This document shows positions 28,390-37,291 of a stretch of DNA of 44,458 bases, piece after piece (the stretch's first letter is position 1; every line of letters starts with the position of its first letter). Under the pieces are notes generated by a model. That model did not search any database. It was not told where the DNA came from and saw only the letters and a list, made by a program, of their open reading frames with translations. Origin of the DNA: Tardiphaga sp. (lineage in GTDB: Bacteria; Pseudomonadota; Alphaproteobacteria; Rhizobiales; Xanthobacteraceae); NCBI GenBank assembly GCA_014377915.1, contig JACMOT010000323.1, positions 1-44,458 of the forward strand, in the 5' to 3' direction. A program made the position numbers and the translations under genes.

Positions 28390-28800
28390 CGTGACCGTTG
28401 AGCCCTACGCGACCCGTCTTAACGAGACGATAAATCGCAGATATCGGGCGATGGTAGAGCTGTACATCCACTGATACTTTGGTACCGGCAAGCGCAAACG
28501 GTCGCTTCGGGACAAGCAACTACGCTCCTTTTTCACCCTGACATCTGAAGGCCGTAAGACTACGGGTCACGAACAGCACGGGCCCGTCGCAAATCCACGC
28601 ATTGACGTTCGAGCGCGCGATTCGCCGACCGATCGCCGTTGCCCGCGCGGCGTCGGTCGCGGTCATCGGCGGACGCACTTCCGGACTGTCGATCAGGCGC
28701 GGCGCCAGAGCCAGTGCTTCAGCGGCACCGGTCCGGCGACTCCACTCGTCAGCTGTTCATCGGCTGCCTTTGACAACCTTTTGCCGCCGCCCGCGCCGCT
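28390..28800. other. Intergenic region (411 bp) with one possible short gene
   Basis: Nothing recognisable is encoded on the plus strand. On the minus strand an ATG at 28666 opens a 48-residue frame ending with TAG at 28520-28522. It reads MTATDAARATAIGRRIARS, then NVNAWICDGPVLFVTRSL. It has coding-like GC3, and the frame is open upstream to a TGA near 28757. It may be a small protein or the tail of a decayed gene. The left part, 28390-28519, holds no visible signal apart from the presumed acyltransferase promoter. Confidence 0.4.
28520..28666 (-). CDS. Possible 48-residue hypothetical protein
   Basis: This short minus-strand frame lies between the lipase-like gene (same strand, upstream) and the acyltransferase gene. 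It has high GC at third positions like its neighbours, and a composition (ATAIGRRIARSNVNAW, DGPVLFVTRSLTAF) that looks more like protein than noise. No strong ribosome-binding site is visible and I know no homologue. It could be the conserved tail of a truncated gene, since the frame stays open ~30 codons upstream of the ATG. Confidence 0.3.
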   Translation of the reverse strand: MTATDAARATAIGRRIARSNVNAWICDGPVLFVTRSLTAFRCQGEKGA

Positions 28801-30036
28801 CTAACGACCCGCCTTGGGCAAGGCTCCGCAAGAGCTGGCAGCCCTCGCCCCGGCGAAGCGAGCATCAATCCAGGTCTGGGCGTCGGCGCCCCCCTTCGAC
28901 ATCGAGCCGCCATGGTCAGCGCCAGCCACCACGTTGTAATTGACGCGGCTACCGCCGGCGCACAGTTCTTCGGCCACCTTGTCGGTCGCTTCCGGCAAGA
29001 CGGTCACGTCGGCGGTGCCCTGCACGATCATCGTCGGCGCCCGAATCCGAAGCCGCCCCGGCTCGTTCTGGCGCGCCATCGCCAGAAACGCCCGGAGCTC
29101 CGGCTTGGGCAGGAATTGATCTTTGGCAATCGCGGTGGACCAGTAGCCGGTGCTCAGCGCATGCGTCATGCAGCCCTGCATCAGATCCGGCAGATGCGAC
29201 AGCGCTGTCGGCGTCAGGATACGGGCGAGTTCGATCTTCGGATTGGTCCTGGCGTAGGAGCCGAGCGTGTAGAGCACGTAAGGCAGCGATAATTCAATCT
29301 TCGCCGAGTTCATCACCATGTCGAGCCGGGCGGCGATATGCGATCCCGGCGCGAAGGCGACGTTGCCGAGCAGCTTGAATTCCGCGACGTAGGACGGCCC
29401 CAGCGAGGCCGCGAACAGGTCGACCTGGCCACCCTGCGAGTGCCCCATCACCACATAGCGTCCGCCAAGCGGTTCGCCGACTGCGCGCGCGGCGCGCAGC
29501 ATGTCGAGCGCATCGCGGCCGGTTGGCACGCCCTGCAGGAAGGGATGGTCGCCCGGCGTGCCGAGCCCCTCATAGTCGGATGCGACGATGGCGAAGCCCT
29601 TTTTGACAAAGCCATCGAGCAGCGTGCGGATCGATGCGATATATTCATGCTCGGGTCCACCCTCGGTATCACGCGACGGCGCGCAGACCGGCGCCAGGCC
29701 GGTGGTGCCGTGAGCCCAGACGATCACCGGCCAGCCGCCCCGCGGCATCTCGCCCCGCGGAATCGACACGGTGCCGGACACGGCGACGGACCCCCCCCGC
29801 GCGCCGGTCGATCGATAAAGCAGCAGGCTGTTCTTCGCCGCGCTGGGCATCGCCATGGTGCCTACGAGCGGCCGCGCCCAGATCACCGACCCGCGCGCCC
29901 CTGGCGGCAGCGGCGAAGGCGGAATGTAAAACGCGTCGCCAGCGGGGCCTACCGCGATCGAACCCGCCATCAAGGGCGAGGTCAACATCAAGGCCGCGCA
30001 GATAACGGCGGCGTTCATTCGGCTGGCGATGGACAT
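28801..30036 (-). CDS. Secreted lipase-like alpha/beta hydrolase
   Basis: 411 residues from ATG 30036, chosen because a signal peptide follows directly (MNAAVICAALMLTSPLMAG); the frame runs 101 codons further upstream without coding character. The alpha/beta-hydrolase fold shows an oxyanion-side VIVWAHGTTGLAP, the nucleophile elbow MGHSQGG with Ser200, an acid-loop candidate Asp in IVQGTADVTVLPEATD, and His in AGADHGGS. The arrangement resembles the secretory lipase (LIP) family. Exported to periplasm or medium; ester substrate unknown. It is divergent from the ABC binding-protein gene. Confidence 0.82.
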   Translation of the reverse strand: MSIASRMNAAVICAALMLTSPLMAGSIAVGPAGDAFYIPPSPLPPGARGSVIWARPLVGTMAMPSAAKNSLLLYRSTGARGGSVAVSGTVSIPRGEMPRGGWPVIVWAHGTTGLAPVCAPSRDTEGGPEHEYIASIRTLLDGFVKKGFAIVASDYEGLGTPGDHPFLQGVPTGRDALDMLRAARAVGEPLGGRYVVMGHSQGGQVDLFAASLGPSYVAEFKLLGNVAFAPGSHIAARLDMVMNSAKIELSLPYVLYTLGSYARTNPKIELARILTPTALSHLPDLMQGCMTHALSTGYWSTAIAKDQFLPKPELRAFLAMARQNEPGRLRIRAPTMIVQGTADVTVLPEATDKVAEELCAGGSRVNYNVVAGADHGGSMSKGGADAQTWIDARFAGARAASSCGALPKAGR

Positions 30037-30327
30037 GGCATTCCGGGGTTCGAGGCTGCGGGTACCATGGCGCCTCAATCGTTGAGGAGCGATGAATGAC
30101 GGCGCCGCGACGGCGGGACGGCGCGATCGCCTACTGAGGAGGTATTCGATCGCCATGTCCCCGGAAAAGGCAAAGCACCCACCTTGCACGAGCGCAGCCT
30201 CGCGGCGCCAGCGGTGGCGCGCGACCAGCGCACTGCACCATCCAATTGGCTTGCCTGCAGCCGGCAGTCGAACCATGCTGCCCGCGCGACGCCGAAAACG
30301 GCGCGCATAAAAAATCGGGAGGACGGG

Positions 30328-31539
30328 ATGATTTCGCACCGCGCATTTGCGGCGACGACACTAGCTGTTGCGCTGCTGCTGGGTAGCCCGGCGCAGGCCC
30401 AGCAATCGACTTTACCTCTCAAAATCGGCCTTATCGCCGATTTTTCCTCGGTCTATTCCGACATCGGCGGCGCCGGCAATGTCGAAGCGGCGAAGCTTGC
30501 GATCGAGGAGTTCGGCGGCAGCATGTTCGGAAAGCCGATAGAGCTGATCACGGCGGATGCCCTCAACAAGCCGGACGTCGCGGGGGCCCTCGCGCGCAAA
30601 TGGTACGAGAACGAGAATGTCGACATGATCATCGATCTGCCGACCTCGGCCACCGCGCTTGCCGCGATGGAGATGTCGAAGCGGTTCGAGAAAATCATGA
30701 TCGTCACCGATGCCGCGAGCTCCGACATCACCGGCAAATCATGTTCGCCCTTCACCGCGCACTGGACCTACGACACCTACGCCAATGCGCACACCGTCGG
30801 CAGCGCCATTGTCAAAAGCGGCGGCGACAGCTGGTTCTTCATCACCGCGGATTATCTGTTTGGCCATTCAATCGAGCGTGACACCGGCGACGTGGTGCGC
30901 GTCGCCGGCGGCAAGGTGCTGGGCAGCGCGCGGGCGCCGCTCAACACCGCCGACTTCTCCTCGTTCCTGCTGCAGGCGCAATCCTCCAAGGCCAAGATCA
31001 TCGGCCTCGCCAATGGCGGCGCGGACACCATCAATGCCATCAAGCAGGCGGCCGAATTCGGCATCGTGGCGGGCGGTCAGAACCTGGCGGGGATCGTGAT
31101 GTTCATTTCCGACATCCACAGCCTTGGCCTGAAGATGGCGCAAGGCCTGATCATCACCGAGGCCTATTACTGGGACCTCAACGATCGTACCCGCGCATTC
31201 GGCAAGCGCTTCTTCGCGCGCACCAGCAAGATGCCGACCATGAACCAGGCGGCGACCTACAGCGCGACCCTGCACTACCTCAACGCCGTGAAGGCAGCCG
31301 GAACCCGTGACACCACGCCGGTGCTGGCCAAGATGCGCGACACGCCGGTCCGCGATGCCTTCCCCGACAACGGTACGCTGCGCGAGGATGGCCGCATGGA
31401 ACACAGCATGTTGCTGTTCGAGGTCAAGAAGCCGGAAGAACCAAAGGCGCCGTGGGATTACTACAAGCTGCTTGCCGAGGTGCCCGGCGACAAGGCATTC
31501 CGGCCGATGAAGGACGGCGGCTGTCCCTTCGTGAAATAG
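30328..31539 (+). CDS. ABC transporter solute-binding protein, branched-chain amino acid/amide type
   Basis: 403 residues from ATG 30328, with GGGAGG 5 bp upstream. A signal peptide ends SPAQAQ. The mature protein starts LKIGLIADFSSVYSDIGG, the Leu/Ile/Val-binding-protein-like (Peripla_BP_6) opening, followed by YENENVDMIIDLPTSATALA and NGGADTINAIKQAAEFGI. It would capture a small amino-acid- or amide-like ligand in the periplasm. No permease or ATPase gene lies nearby, so it must share a transporter encoded elsewhere or act as a sensor partner. Confidence 0.88.
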   Translation: MISHRAFAATTLAVALLLGSPAQAQQSTLPLKIGLIADFSSVYSDIGGAGNVEAAKLAIEEFGGSMFGKPIELITADALNKPDVAGALARKWYENENVDMIIDLPTSATALAAMEMSKRFEKIMIVTDAASSDITGKSCSPFTAHWTYDTYANAHTVGSAIVKSGGDSWFFITADYLFGHSIERDTGDVVRVAGGKVLGSARAPLNTADFSSFLLQAQSSKAKIIGLANGGADTINAIKQAAEFGIVAGGQNLAGIVMFISDIHSLGLKMAQGLIITEAYYWDLNDRTRAFGKRFFARTSKMPTMNQAATYSATLHYLNAVKAAGTRDTTPVLAKMRDTPVRDAFPDNGTLREDGRMEHSMLLFEVKKPEEPKAPWDYYKLLAEVPGDKAFRPMKDGGCPFVK

Positions 31540-31552
31540 CGAGAACACGGCA

Positions 31553-31590
31553 CTCCCTTGCCCTGCTGTATCGAGGTTAGGGCAAGGGAG
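31553..31590. terminator. Bidirectional hairpin between binding-protein and PhoD-like genes
   Basis: CTCCCTTGCCCT (31553-31564) pairs perfectly with AGGGCAAGGGAG (31579-31590) around 14 nt. It lies 14 bp after the binding-protein stop and 18 bp before the convergent PhoD-like stop, the ideal position for a shared terminator. There is no long T-run. Confidence 0.6.
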
Positions 31591-31608
31591 CGCCAGCGGG
31601 GCGTCGAT

Positions 31609-33423
31609 CTAGCCCCACTTCGCCAGTTGCAGCGTGTGCTGGATCGGCGTCGCCTTGTTGCCGTCGCCCATGGTGGCCAGCTTGCCATCGCGCCCGAATA
31701 CGCGGACCGTCAGCGTCGCTGTGCTCTTGTCGAGGTCGAGACGGGTAAAATTGTCCTCCTGCGAATATCCGAACGATTTATAGTGCATGATCTTATCGGT
31801 GCCGAGAATCGGAAATGGATCGCTCTGCTCCGGCTGCCGTGAGTCATGGACGTAGTTATTCGGGTCACCGTCGGCGAACGGGAACGGCCAGTAAAAGGCC
31901 GACGACGTCACCGAGAATGCCTTGAGCTTCTTTGCAGCGGCGTCGCCGTCGAAATCTATCACCGCCGTGTTCGAGCAGTGAATATCGCCGGCCAGAAACA
32001 CGACATTTTGGATCTTGTTGTCGACGATGTGTTTCAGCAGTTCGAGCCGCGTATTCGGATAGGCCGGCCAGCTGTCGCTGTCGTCGCGGCGCTTGCTGTT
32101 CCACTTGTCGCCATAGATTTGATCCTCCGGCTTGATCCGGCTTTTCGGCGGCGCGGTTCCGCCGCCAGGCTTGCTGTCATCGAAGAACGCGATCCGCTCG
32201 CCCATGTCGTTGGGAACGAACACGCTGGAAGTGACGATGAATTTCGGCACATTACCGCGGGTCTTCTGCTGCTCAGAGAGCCAGACGCACAGCCGCCGCA
32301 GCTGGCCGGGATGATTGTCCGGATCGAGCGTCGGTCGCCCCAACATATGATTGTCGCGCAGACCGACCTGATCGTCCTTGAAGCGCTGAGTGCGGGTGTC
32401 GAGCACGAAGGTCGGATAGCCGCCGCATTCGAACGTGTAATAAAACAGCCGCCCGAAAGTACGCGGGCTATGACTCCACTGGTAGCTCTGATAGGCGCCG
32501 ATCGCGATGTTGAACAGGTTGAGCTTGCCCTCATGGATGCGGTCCTGGGTCCAGTTATCCTCGATCTCGTGATCGTCGAGGATCATGTAGGTGGTGGCAC
32601 GGCGCAACAACCCGCGCAGATTTGGCGCGCCATAGGCCGCGAGGTAACGCTGCTGGAATTCATCAAAGGAGTCCGCGCGCAGGATCGGCACCATGCGGTT
32701 GAGCATGTCGGCATAGATCTGGTCGCCGCACATCATGGTGTAGCGCGCCGCCTTGCCAAAACCGCTGTCACTGAAATGCTCCTGCATCGGCCCAAAAATC
32801 CGATCGGCCTCCTTGATCTTCCACAGCAGGCCGGGATAGCGGCATGACCCGAGCAGAAACGACATCCTGTCTTCGACCTGGCCGGCAGCCGCGGCCGGAA
32901 AGGTCCGAAAGCTGGCTTCGCATTCCTCTGCCTTGAAGGCAGGTCCGAGCAGTTCCTGCTTGATGTTGTCGATCAGCGGCAGCCGGCGGATCAACTCCCA
33001 GTCCGCCAGCGTGGCGGCGTTCGGCAGCGGGTCGTCGATCGTCAGGGTGCCGCAGCGCACAGTGTAGGCGGTGTCCGGCGTCAATGGCACCGGAATGGCT
33101 TCCGGCGGCAGCGAAGACGGGAAACCCTGGAGTTGGCCGCTGTCGATCTGGTCCTTGAAGTCCTGCGGGTAGAAACCGAGCTGGACGTCGCTGCCGATCA
33201 GGAAAGTGCCGGTGCGGTCGAATTCGCGCTGCAACCGAAAGTACCATGCCTCGGCGATCTTGTTGTCACGGCCGAGCATGCCGATGATGCCGACGGTTCG
33301 GCGGTCTTCGTCGAGATCGCTGCGGCTGTCGCCGGGGTCGCCCGCCCGGATCCAGATGCGGCAGGTGGTGTCGGTTGTCGCTCCGACAACGGGACCCAGT
33401 CCCGGCGGACGCAAGCTTGCCAT
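31609..33423 (-). CDS. PhoD-like metallophosphatase (alkaline phosphatase D family), no signal peptide
   Basis: 604 residues from ATG 33423 (GGGAGAG upstream). The N-terminal beta-rich domain starts GLGPVVGATTDTTCRIWIRAG. The PhoD metallophosphatase domain has LLGSCRYPG, MMCGDQIYADMLNRM, MILDDHEIEDNW and VVFLAGDIHCSNTAVIDF, the residues that hold Ca2+/Fe3+ and phosphate in PhoD. Classical PhoD is exported by Tat; this one starts directly at the fold with no signal, so it is probably cytosolic and may act on a different phosphoester. Single gene. Confidence 0.85.
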   Translation of the reverse strand: MASLRPPGLGPVVGATTDTTCRIWIRAGDPGDSRSDLDEDRRTVGIIGMLGRDNKIAEAWYFRLQREFDRTGTFLIGSDVQLGFYPQDFKDQIDSGQLQGFPSSLPPEAIPVPLTPDTAYTVRCGTLTIDDPLPNAATLADWELIRRLPLIDNIKQELLGPAFKAEECEASFRTFPAAAAGQVEDRMSFLLGSCRYPGLLWKIKEADRIFGPMQEHFSDSGFGKAARYTMMCGDQIYADMLNRMVPILRADSFDEFQQRYLAAYGAPNLRGLLRRATTYMILDDHEIEDNWTQDRIHEGKLNLFNIAIGAYQSYQWSHSPRTFGRLFYYTFECGGYPTFVLDTRTQRFKDDQVGLRDNHMLGRPTLDPDNHPGQLRRLCVWLSEQQKTRGNVPKFIVTSSVFVPNDMGERIAFFDDSKPGGGTAPPKSRIKPEDQIYGDKWNSKRRDDSDSWPAYPNTRLELLKHIVDNKIQNVVFLAGDIHCSNTAVIDFDGDAAAKKLKAFSVTSSAFYWPFPFADGDPNNYVHDSRQPEQSDPFPILGTDKIMHYKSFGYSQEDNFTRLDLDKSTATLTVRVFGRDGKLATMGDGNKATPIQHTLQLAKWG

Positions 33424-33562
33424 CGCACTCTCCCATACAAGGACGCCCGATTTTATAAACGAGTACGCGCGACAAATTCAATCTAAAGTCGTTAACGAGG
33501 CTGGCGGGGCCGCACGCCGCGCACAGCTTTTCCGCCAAGCAAAACGACGACCGCGCCTTTGT

Positions 33563-35797
33563 TCACGCCACCTGAGCGCGTAATGCCATGCCCGTCTCGG
33601 GAGCGATGACGCATTGCGCGTTCAGCAGTTCGACGATCTCGCTGTTCGGCCGCGCCTTGCTGAACAGGAAACCCTGCGCCTCATGACAGCCTTCGCTGCG
33701 CAGGCAGGCGAGTTCGGCTTCGGTCTCGACGCCCTCGGCGGTGATAGTCACGCCAAGCCCGACGCCGAGACTGATGATCGAGCGCACGATCGCCTGCGCA
33801 TCGCGGTTCGATCCGAGATCGCGCACGAACGACTGGTCGATCTTGATCTTGTCGAACGGAAAGCTGCGCAGATAGCTCAGCGACGAATAGCCGGTGCCGA
33901 AATCATCCATCGAGATCCGCACGCCCAGCGCGCGCAGCGCATGCAGCGTTGCCAGCACCTGGCTGCTCTTTTCCAGCAGCAGGGTCTCGGTGATTTCCAG
34001 CTCGAGCCGCCGCGCCGGCAGGCCGGAATGTTTCAGCGCATCCATCACCAGCGACAGCAGATTGCCGACCCGGAACTGGAGCGGCGACAGGTTGACGGCG
34101 ACGCGGACGTCATCGGGCCATTGCGCCGCGTCGTTGCAGGCGCGGCGCAGGATCTGCGCACCCAGCACATTGATCAGGCCAGTGTCCTCGGCGACCGGGA
34201 TGAAATCCGCCGGCGATATCATGCCGCGCTCGGGATGCGACCAGCGCACCAGCGCCTCGAAGCCGGTGACGCGGCCGCTCTTGAGGTCGACCAGCGGCTG
34301 GTAATACGGGCGCAGCAGGTCGCTCTGGATCGCGGCGCGCAGCTCGATCTCGATCTTGCGGCGGGTCTGCGCCCGAGCGTCCATGCCGGACTCGAAAAAG
34401 CTGAAGGTGCCGCGGGAATCATTCTTGGCGCGAGACAGCGCCATGTCGGCGTTTTTCATCAGCCGTTCGGAATCGTCGCCATCGCTAGGCGCCATGGCGA
34501 TGCCGATGCTGGCGCCGATCACGACGGAATGGCCGTCCAGCAGAAAGGGCTCGCCGAGAGCCTCCAGCAGCCGGCGCGCCAGCAGCACGATCTCCTCCGG
34601 CCGGTCGATGCCGCTCTGAACGATGGCGAACTCGTCGGAATTGAGCCGCGCAATCGCATCGTCGTCGCGCAGCGAGGAACGCAACCGGCGCGCCACGCCG
34701 CGCAACAGCTTGTCGCCGACGCCGTGGCCGAGCGTGTCGTTGACGGCTTTGAAATTATCGAGGCCGAGAAACAGCACAGCGGCCTTCTCGCCGTTGCGCC
34801 GGTTGTGCGCCAGCATGTCGTCGAGCCGCTGCCGCAGCAGATTGCGATTGGGCAGGCCGGTCAAGCTGTCATGATGCGCCATGAAGGCCAGCCGCTTTTC
34901 AGCGCGCTTGCGCTCGGTAATGTCCATCAGCGCCAGCATGACGGCCGGCTCGTCGCCATAGCTGAGATGACGCGAATAGATGGCCAGGTCGATCAGAGAG
35001 CCGTCGGCCCTGACGTGCTTCCACGTCCGCGCCGCCTGCTCCTCGCCGCTGCGCGGGCCAGCCCATGGCGGCTCGGCGTCGAACGCCTGCAGGTCGCGGA
35101 TCGTCCGCCGCTCGAATTCCGCGCGTGTATAGCCGTAATGCTCGATGGCAGCGTCGTTGACTCCGAGTATACGCTGATCCTCCAGTGCGCAGACGATCAT
35201 CGGCACCGGATTGCTGTCGAACAGCAATCGGAACGAGGCCTCGCGCTGTTTCAGCTCGGTGATATCGACGCGCAGGCCAACCACACCGCCATCCTCGGTC
35301 AGCCGTTCCTCGATGAGAATGACCCGCCCGTCTGCCAGCGTCTGTTCGTGGCGTTCGCCGGGATGGAACAGTTTGGCCACCCGTTCGGCGATCCATTCAT
35401 CCTCGCGACCTAGCGCTTCCGGATAGTCGCCGCGCTCCACGCCGACGCGAATCGTATCCTGCAATCGCGCACCAGGGGCAAACTGATCAGAACTGCGATT
35501 GTAGATTTCCGCGTATTTTTTATTCCAGAGAATATAGCGGCCTTCGGCATCTAGAAACACGATGCCCTGCGGCAGAATGTCGATCGCCTCACGCAGCCGC
35601 TCGTGCGACTTGCGTGCATCGGCGATGGCGGCCCCGGCCTGCGCGCGGGTGCGGGCGATTTCGGCGATCTCGGACCCGAGCCGCCGCCCTCTCGGCGCCA
35701 GTTTCGGCGTCGGGTTGGTGCTCCGGCTGGGCCGTGTGCCACGGGCACTTTTTGCAGAACTCTGTTTTTTCTTAGCCACTGGCCGGAATTTCGGCAT
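33563..35797 (-). CDS. PAS-PAS-GGDEF-EAL cyclic-di-GMP protein (likely phosphodiesterase)
   Basis: 744 residues from ATG 35797; the frame extends to 35866. After a basic, low-complexity N-terminus come a PAS domain (~45-165, LREAIDILPQGIVFLDAEG), a second PAS (~165-295), a GGDEF domain (~300-460) and an EAL domain (~475-730). The GGDEF site reads NSDEF at about residues 386-390, so cyclase activity is doubtful. EAL is intact: Glu514-Ala-Leu in GFEALVRWSHPE and DDFGTGYSSLSYLRSF. It should hydrolyse c-di-GMP, with the degenerate GGDEF perhaps sensing GTP. No membrane segments. No neighbour suggests its output. Confidence 0.9.
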   Translation of the reverse strand: MPKFRPVAKKKQSSAKSARGTRPSRSTNPTPKLAPRGRRLGSEIAEIARTRAQAGAAIADARKSHERLREAIDILPQGIVFLDAEGRYILWNKKYAEIYNRSSDQFAPGARLQDTIRVGVERGDYPEALGREDEWIAERVAKLFHPGERHEQTLADGRVILIEERLTEDGGVVGLRVDITELKQREASFRLLFDSNPVPMIVCALEDQRILGVNDAAIEHYGYTRAEFERRTIRDLQAFDAEPPWAGPRSGEEQAARTWKHVRADGSLIDLAIYSRHLSYGDEPAVMLALMDITERKRAEKRLAFMAHHDSLTGLPNRNLLRQRLDDMLAHNRRNGEKAAVLFLGLDNFKAVNDTLGHGVGDKLLRGVARRLRSSLRDDDAIARLNSDEFAIVQSGIDRPEEIVLLARRLLEALGEPFLLDGHSVVIGASIGIAMAPSDGDDSERLMKNADMALSRAKNDSRGTFSFFESGMDARAQTRRKIEIELRAAIQSDLLRPYYQPLVDLKSGRVTGFEALVRWSHPERGMISPADFIPVAEDTGLINVLGAQILRRACNDAAQWPDDVRVAVNLSPLQFRVGNLLSLVMDALKHSGLPARRLELEITETLLLEKSSQVLATLHALRALGVRISMDDFGTGYSSLSYLRSFPFDKIKIDQSFVRDLGSNRDAQAIVRSIISLGVGLGVTITAEGVETEAELACLRSEGCHEAQGFLFSKARPNSEIVELLNAQCVIAPETGMALRAQVA

Positions 35798-36157
35798 GTT
35801 TGTCCCACTCGCGCTCTGCGTGTACGAGGTTGTGCCTGATGATACTGAATAAAAGGTATCAATCACCTATAGTTAGAGGGTAATAACAGGCCAATTAAAG
35901 CCCCGATGATTGTCCTTGGGTACAAGGCCTGCCTGCCTGTTAGGCACAACCGGCCAAACCAACGTTAATCATTCCTTACCAACGAGGGATCGTGCCGTGG
36001 AAATGCGGGTGTACCGGGCAAGTGTCCTGAGACGCATTGGGGATCGCCGGCAGAAACCTTGGGGTAGCCTAAATAAACACCACTGGCCGACGTGGTAATT
36101 AAAACGTTAACAGCGCCGTGCTGAAATGCCCGGTGAAATCCGGTAGCGTTTGTCGAT
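35798..36157. other. Intergenic region (360 bp) between divergent genes, no gene seen
   Basis: It contains an AT-rich stretch (about 35840-35900) near the PAS-GGDEF-EAL gene and another around 36065-36115 near mepA, probably the two promoters. The short inverted repeat GCCTG/CAGGC-like sequence around 35928-35947 is weak. No ORF with coding character or RNA gene is visible. Confidence 0.45.
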
Positions 36158-37093
36158 ATGAAACTTCGCCTGATTCTCTTTTTGCTGCTTTTGCCAACGG
36201 TGGTCGGCTCGACCGGCGGGGCGTTTGCGCAGGACAAGGGCAGCGTCGTGCCGCGGCCACTACCCGCTTTGGCCAATCCCGACGACCCGCATATCGGCGC
36301 CAAGGAATTGTTTGGTCGCAAGACGTTGCCGACCCGGACGGCGACGCAGGTAATCGGCTTTTACGCCAGGGGCTGCATCGCCGGCGCCGAGGCATTGCCG
36401 ATCAACGGACCGACCTGGCAGGTGATGCGGCTGTCGCGCAACCGCAATTGGGCTCATCCGCAGATGATCGAATTGCTGGAGCGGCTGTCGACCAGGGTCA
36501 GCAAGGTGGCGGGCTGGCCGGGACTTCTGGTCGGCGACATGTCGCAGCCGCGCGGCGGGCCGATGATTACTGGTCACGCAAGCCATCAGGTCGGGCTGGA
36601 CGCCGATGTCTGGCTGACGCCGATGCCGAACCGACCCTTGTCACGTAATGAGCGCGAGGAAATGTCCGCGGTGATGATGGTGCGGCGCGACCGGCTCGAC
36701 ATCGACCCGGCCGCGTGGACGCCAAATCATCTGTCGGTGATCCGTGCCGCGGCGCAGGAGCCCAGCGTCGAGCGGATTTTTGCCAATGCCGCGATCAAGA
36801 AGGCGCTGTGCCGCGAGGCCAAGGGCGACCGCGGCTGGCTTTCCAAGGTGCGGCCGATGTACGGCCATGACTATCACTTTCACATCCGTATCAAATGCCC
36901 GGTAGGCAGCACGAACTGCGAGCCGCAGCCGCCGCCGGCCGACAGCGAAGGCTGCGGCGCCGGCGATCTCGCGTACTGGTTCAGCGACGCCGTGCTGCAC
37001 CCCAAGCCGCCGCTCGTCCCACCGACGCCGAAACCACCGATGACGCTGGCCGAACTGCCCGCAGCTTGCCGGCTGGTGCTGGCGGCACCGTGA
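36158..37093 (+). CDS. mepA: Penicillin-insensitive murein endopeptidase MepA
   Basis: 311 residues. A signal peptide (MKLRLILFLLLLPTVVG, cleavage after GGAFA) leads to the periplasm. LAS-type zinc peptidase: GHASHQVGLDADVW (His140, His143, Asp148/Asp150) and GHDYHFHIR (His237, His240, His242) supply the metal and catalytic residues. It cleaves D-Ala-meso-DAP cross-links of peptidoglycan. The C-terminal ~60 residues are proline-rich with cysteines (CPVGSTNCEPQ, SEGCGAG), longer than the E. coli protein (274). Monocistronic; modA starts ~200 bp later. Confidence 0.94.
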   Translation: MKLRLILFLLLLPTVVGSTGGAFAQDKGSVVPRPLPALANPDDPHIGAKELFGRKTLPTRTATQVIGFYARGCIAGAEALPINGPTWQVMRLSRNRNWAHPQMIELLERLSTRVSKVAGWPGLLVGDMSQPRGGPMITGHASHQVGLDADVWLTPMPNRPLSRNEREEMSAVMMVRRDRLDIDPAAWTPNHLSVIRAAAQEPSVERIFANAAIKKALCREAKGDRGWLSKVRPMYGHDYHFHIRIKCPVGSTNCEPQPPPADSEGCGAGDLAYWFSDAVLHPKPPLVPPTPKPPMTLAELPAACRLVLAAP

Positions 37094-37291
37094 TCACGGC
37101 CACTATTGCTGAAACAGGGCTGTCATTCGGGGGCTTTACCCAAAGCCACAGCCTGATAATATTGGCCTGCGATATCCGCGATGATCGTAAGTCTCGCGGA
37201 CTGCTGGAACGGCGCTTCCGCCTGTCGCATGTCCCACCCAACCAACGCCTGATTGGCGCGCTTGGCGCCGTGATCATGCATGGAGCGCCAG

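Noticed and set aside
28602..28943. 113-codon plus-strand frame in the gap before the lipase-like gene
   Set aside because: Arg/Ser/Pro-rich, overlaps the end of the lipase-like gene antisense, and has no ribosome-binding site.
37094..37291. ModE box or molybdenum-cofactor riboswitch before modA
   Set aside because: I looked for a TATAACG-type dyad and for a conserved riboswitch layout and saw neither.
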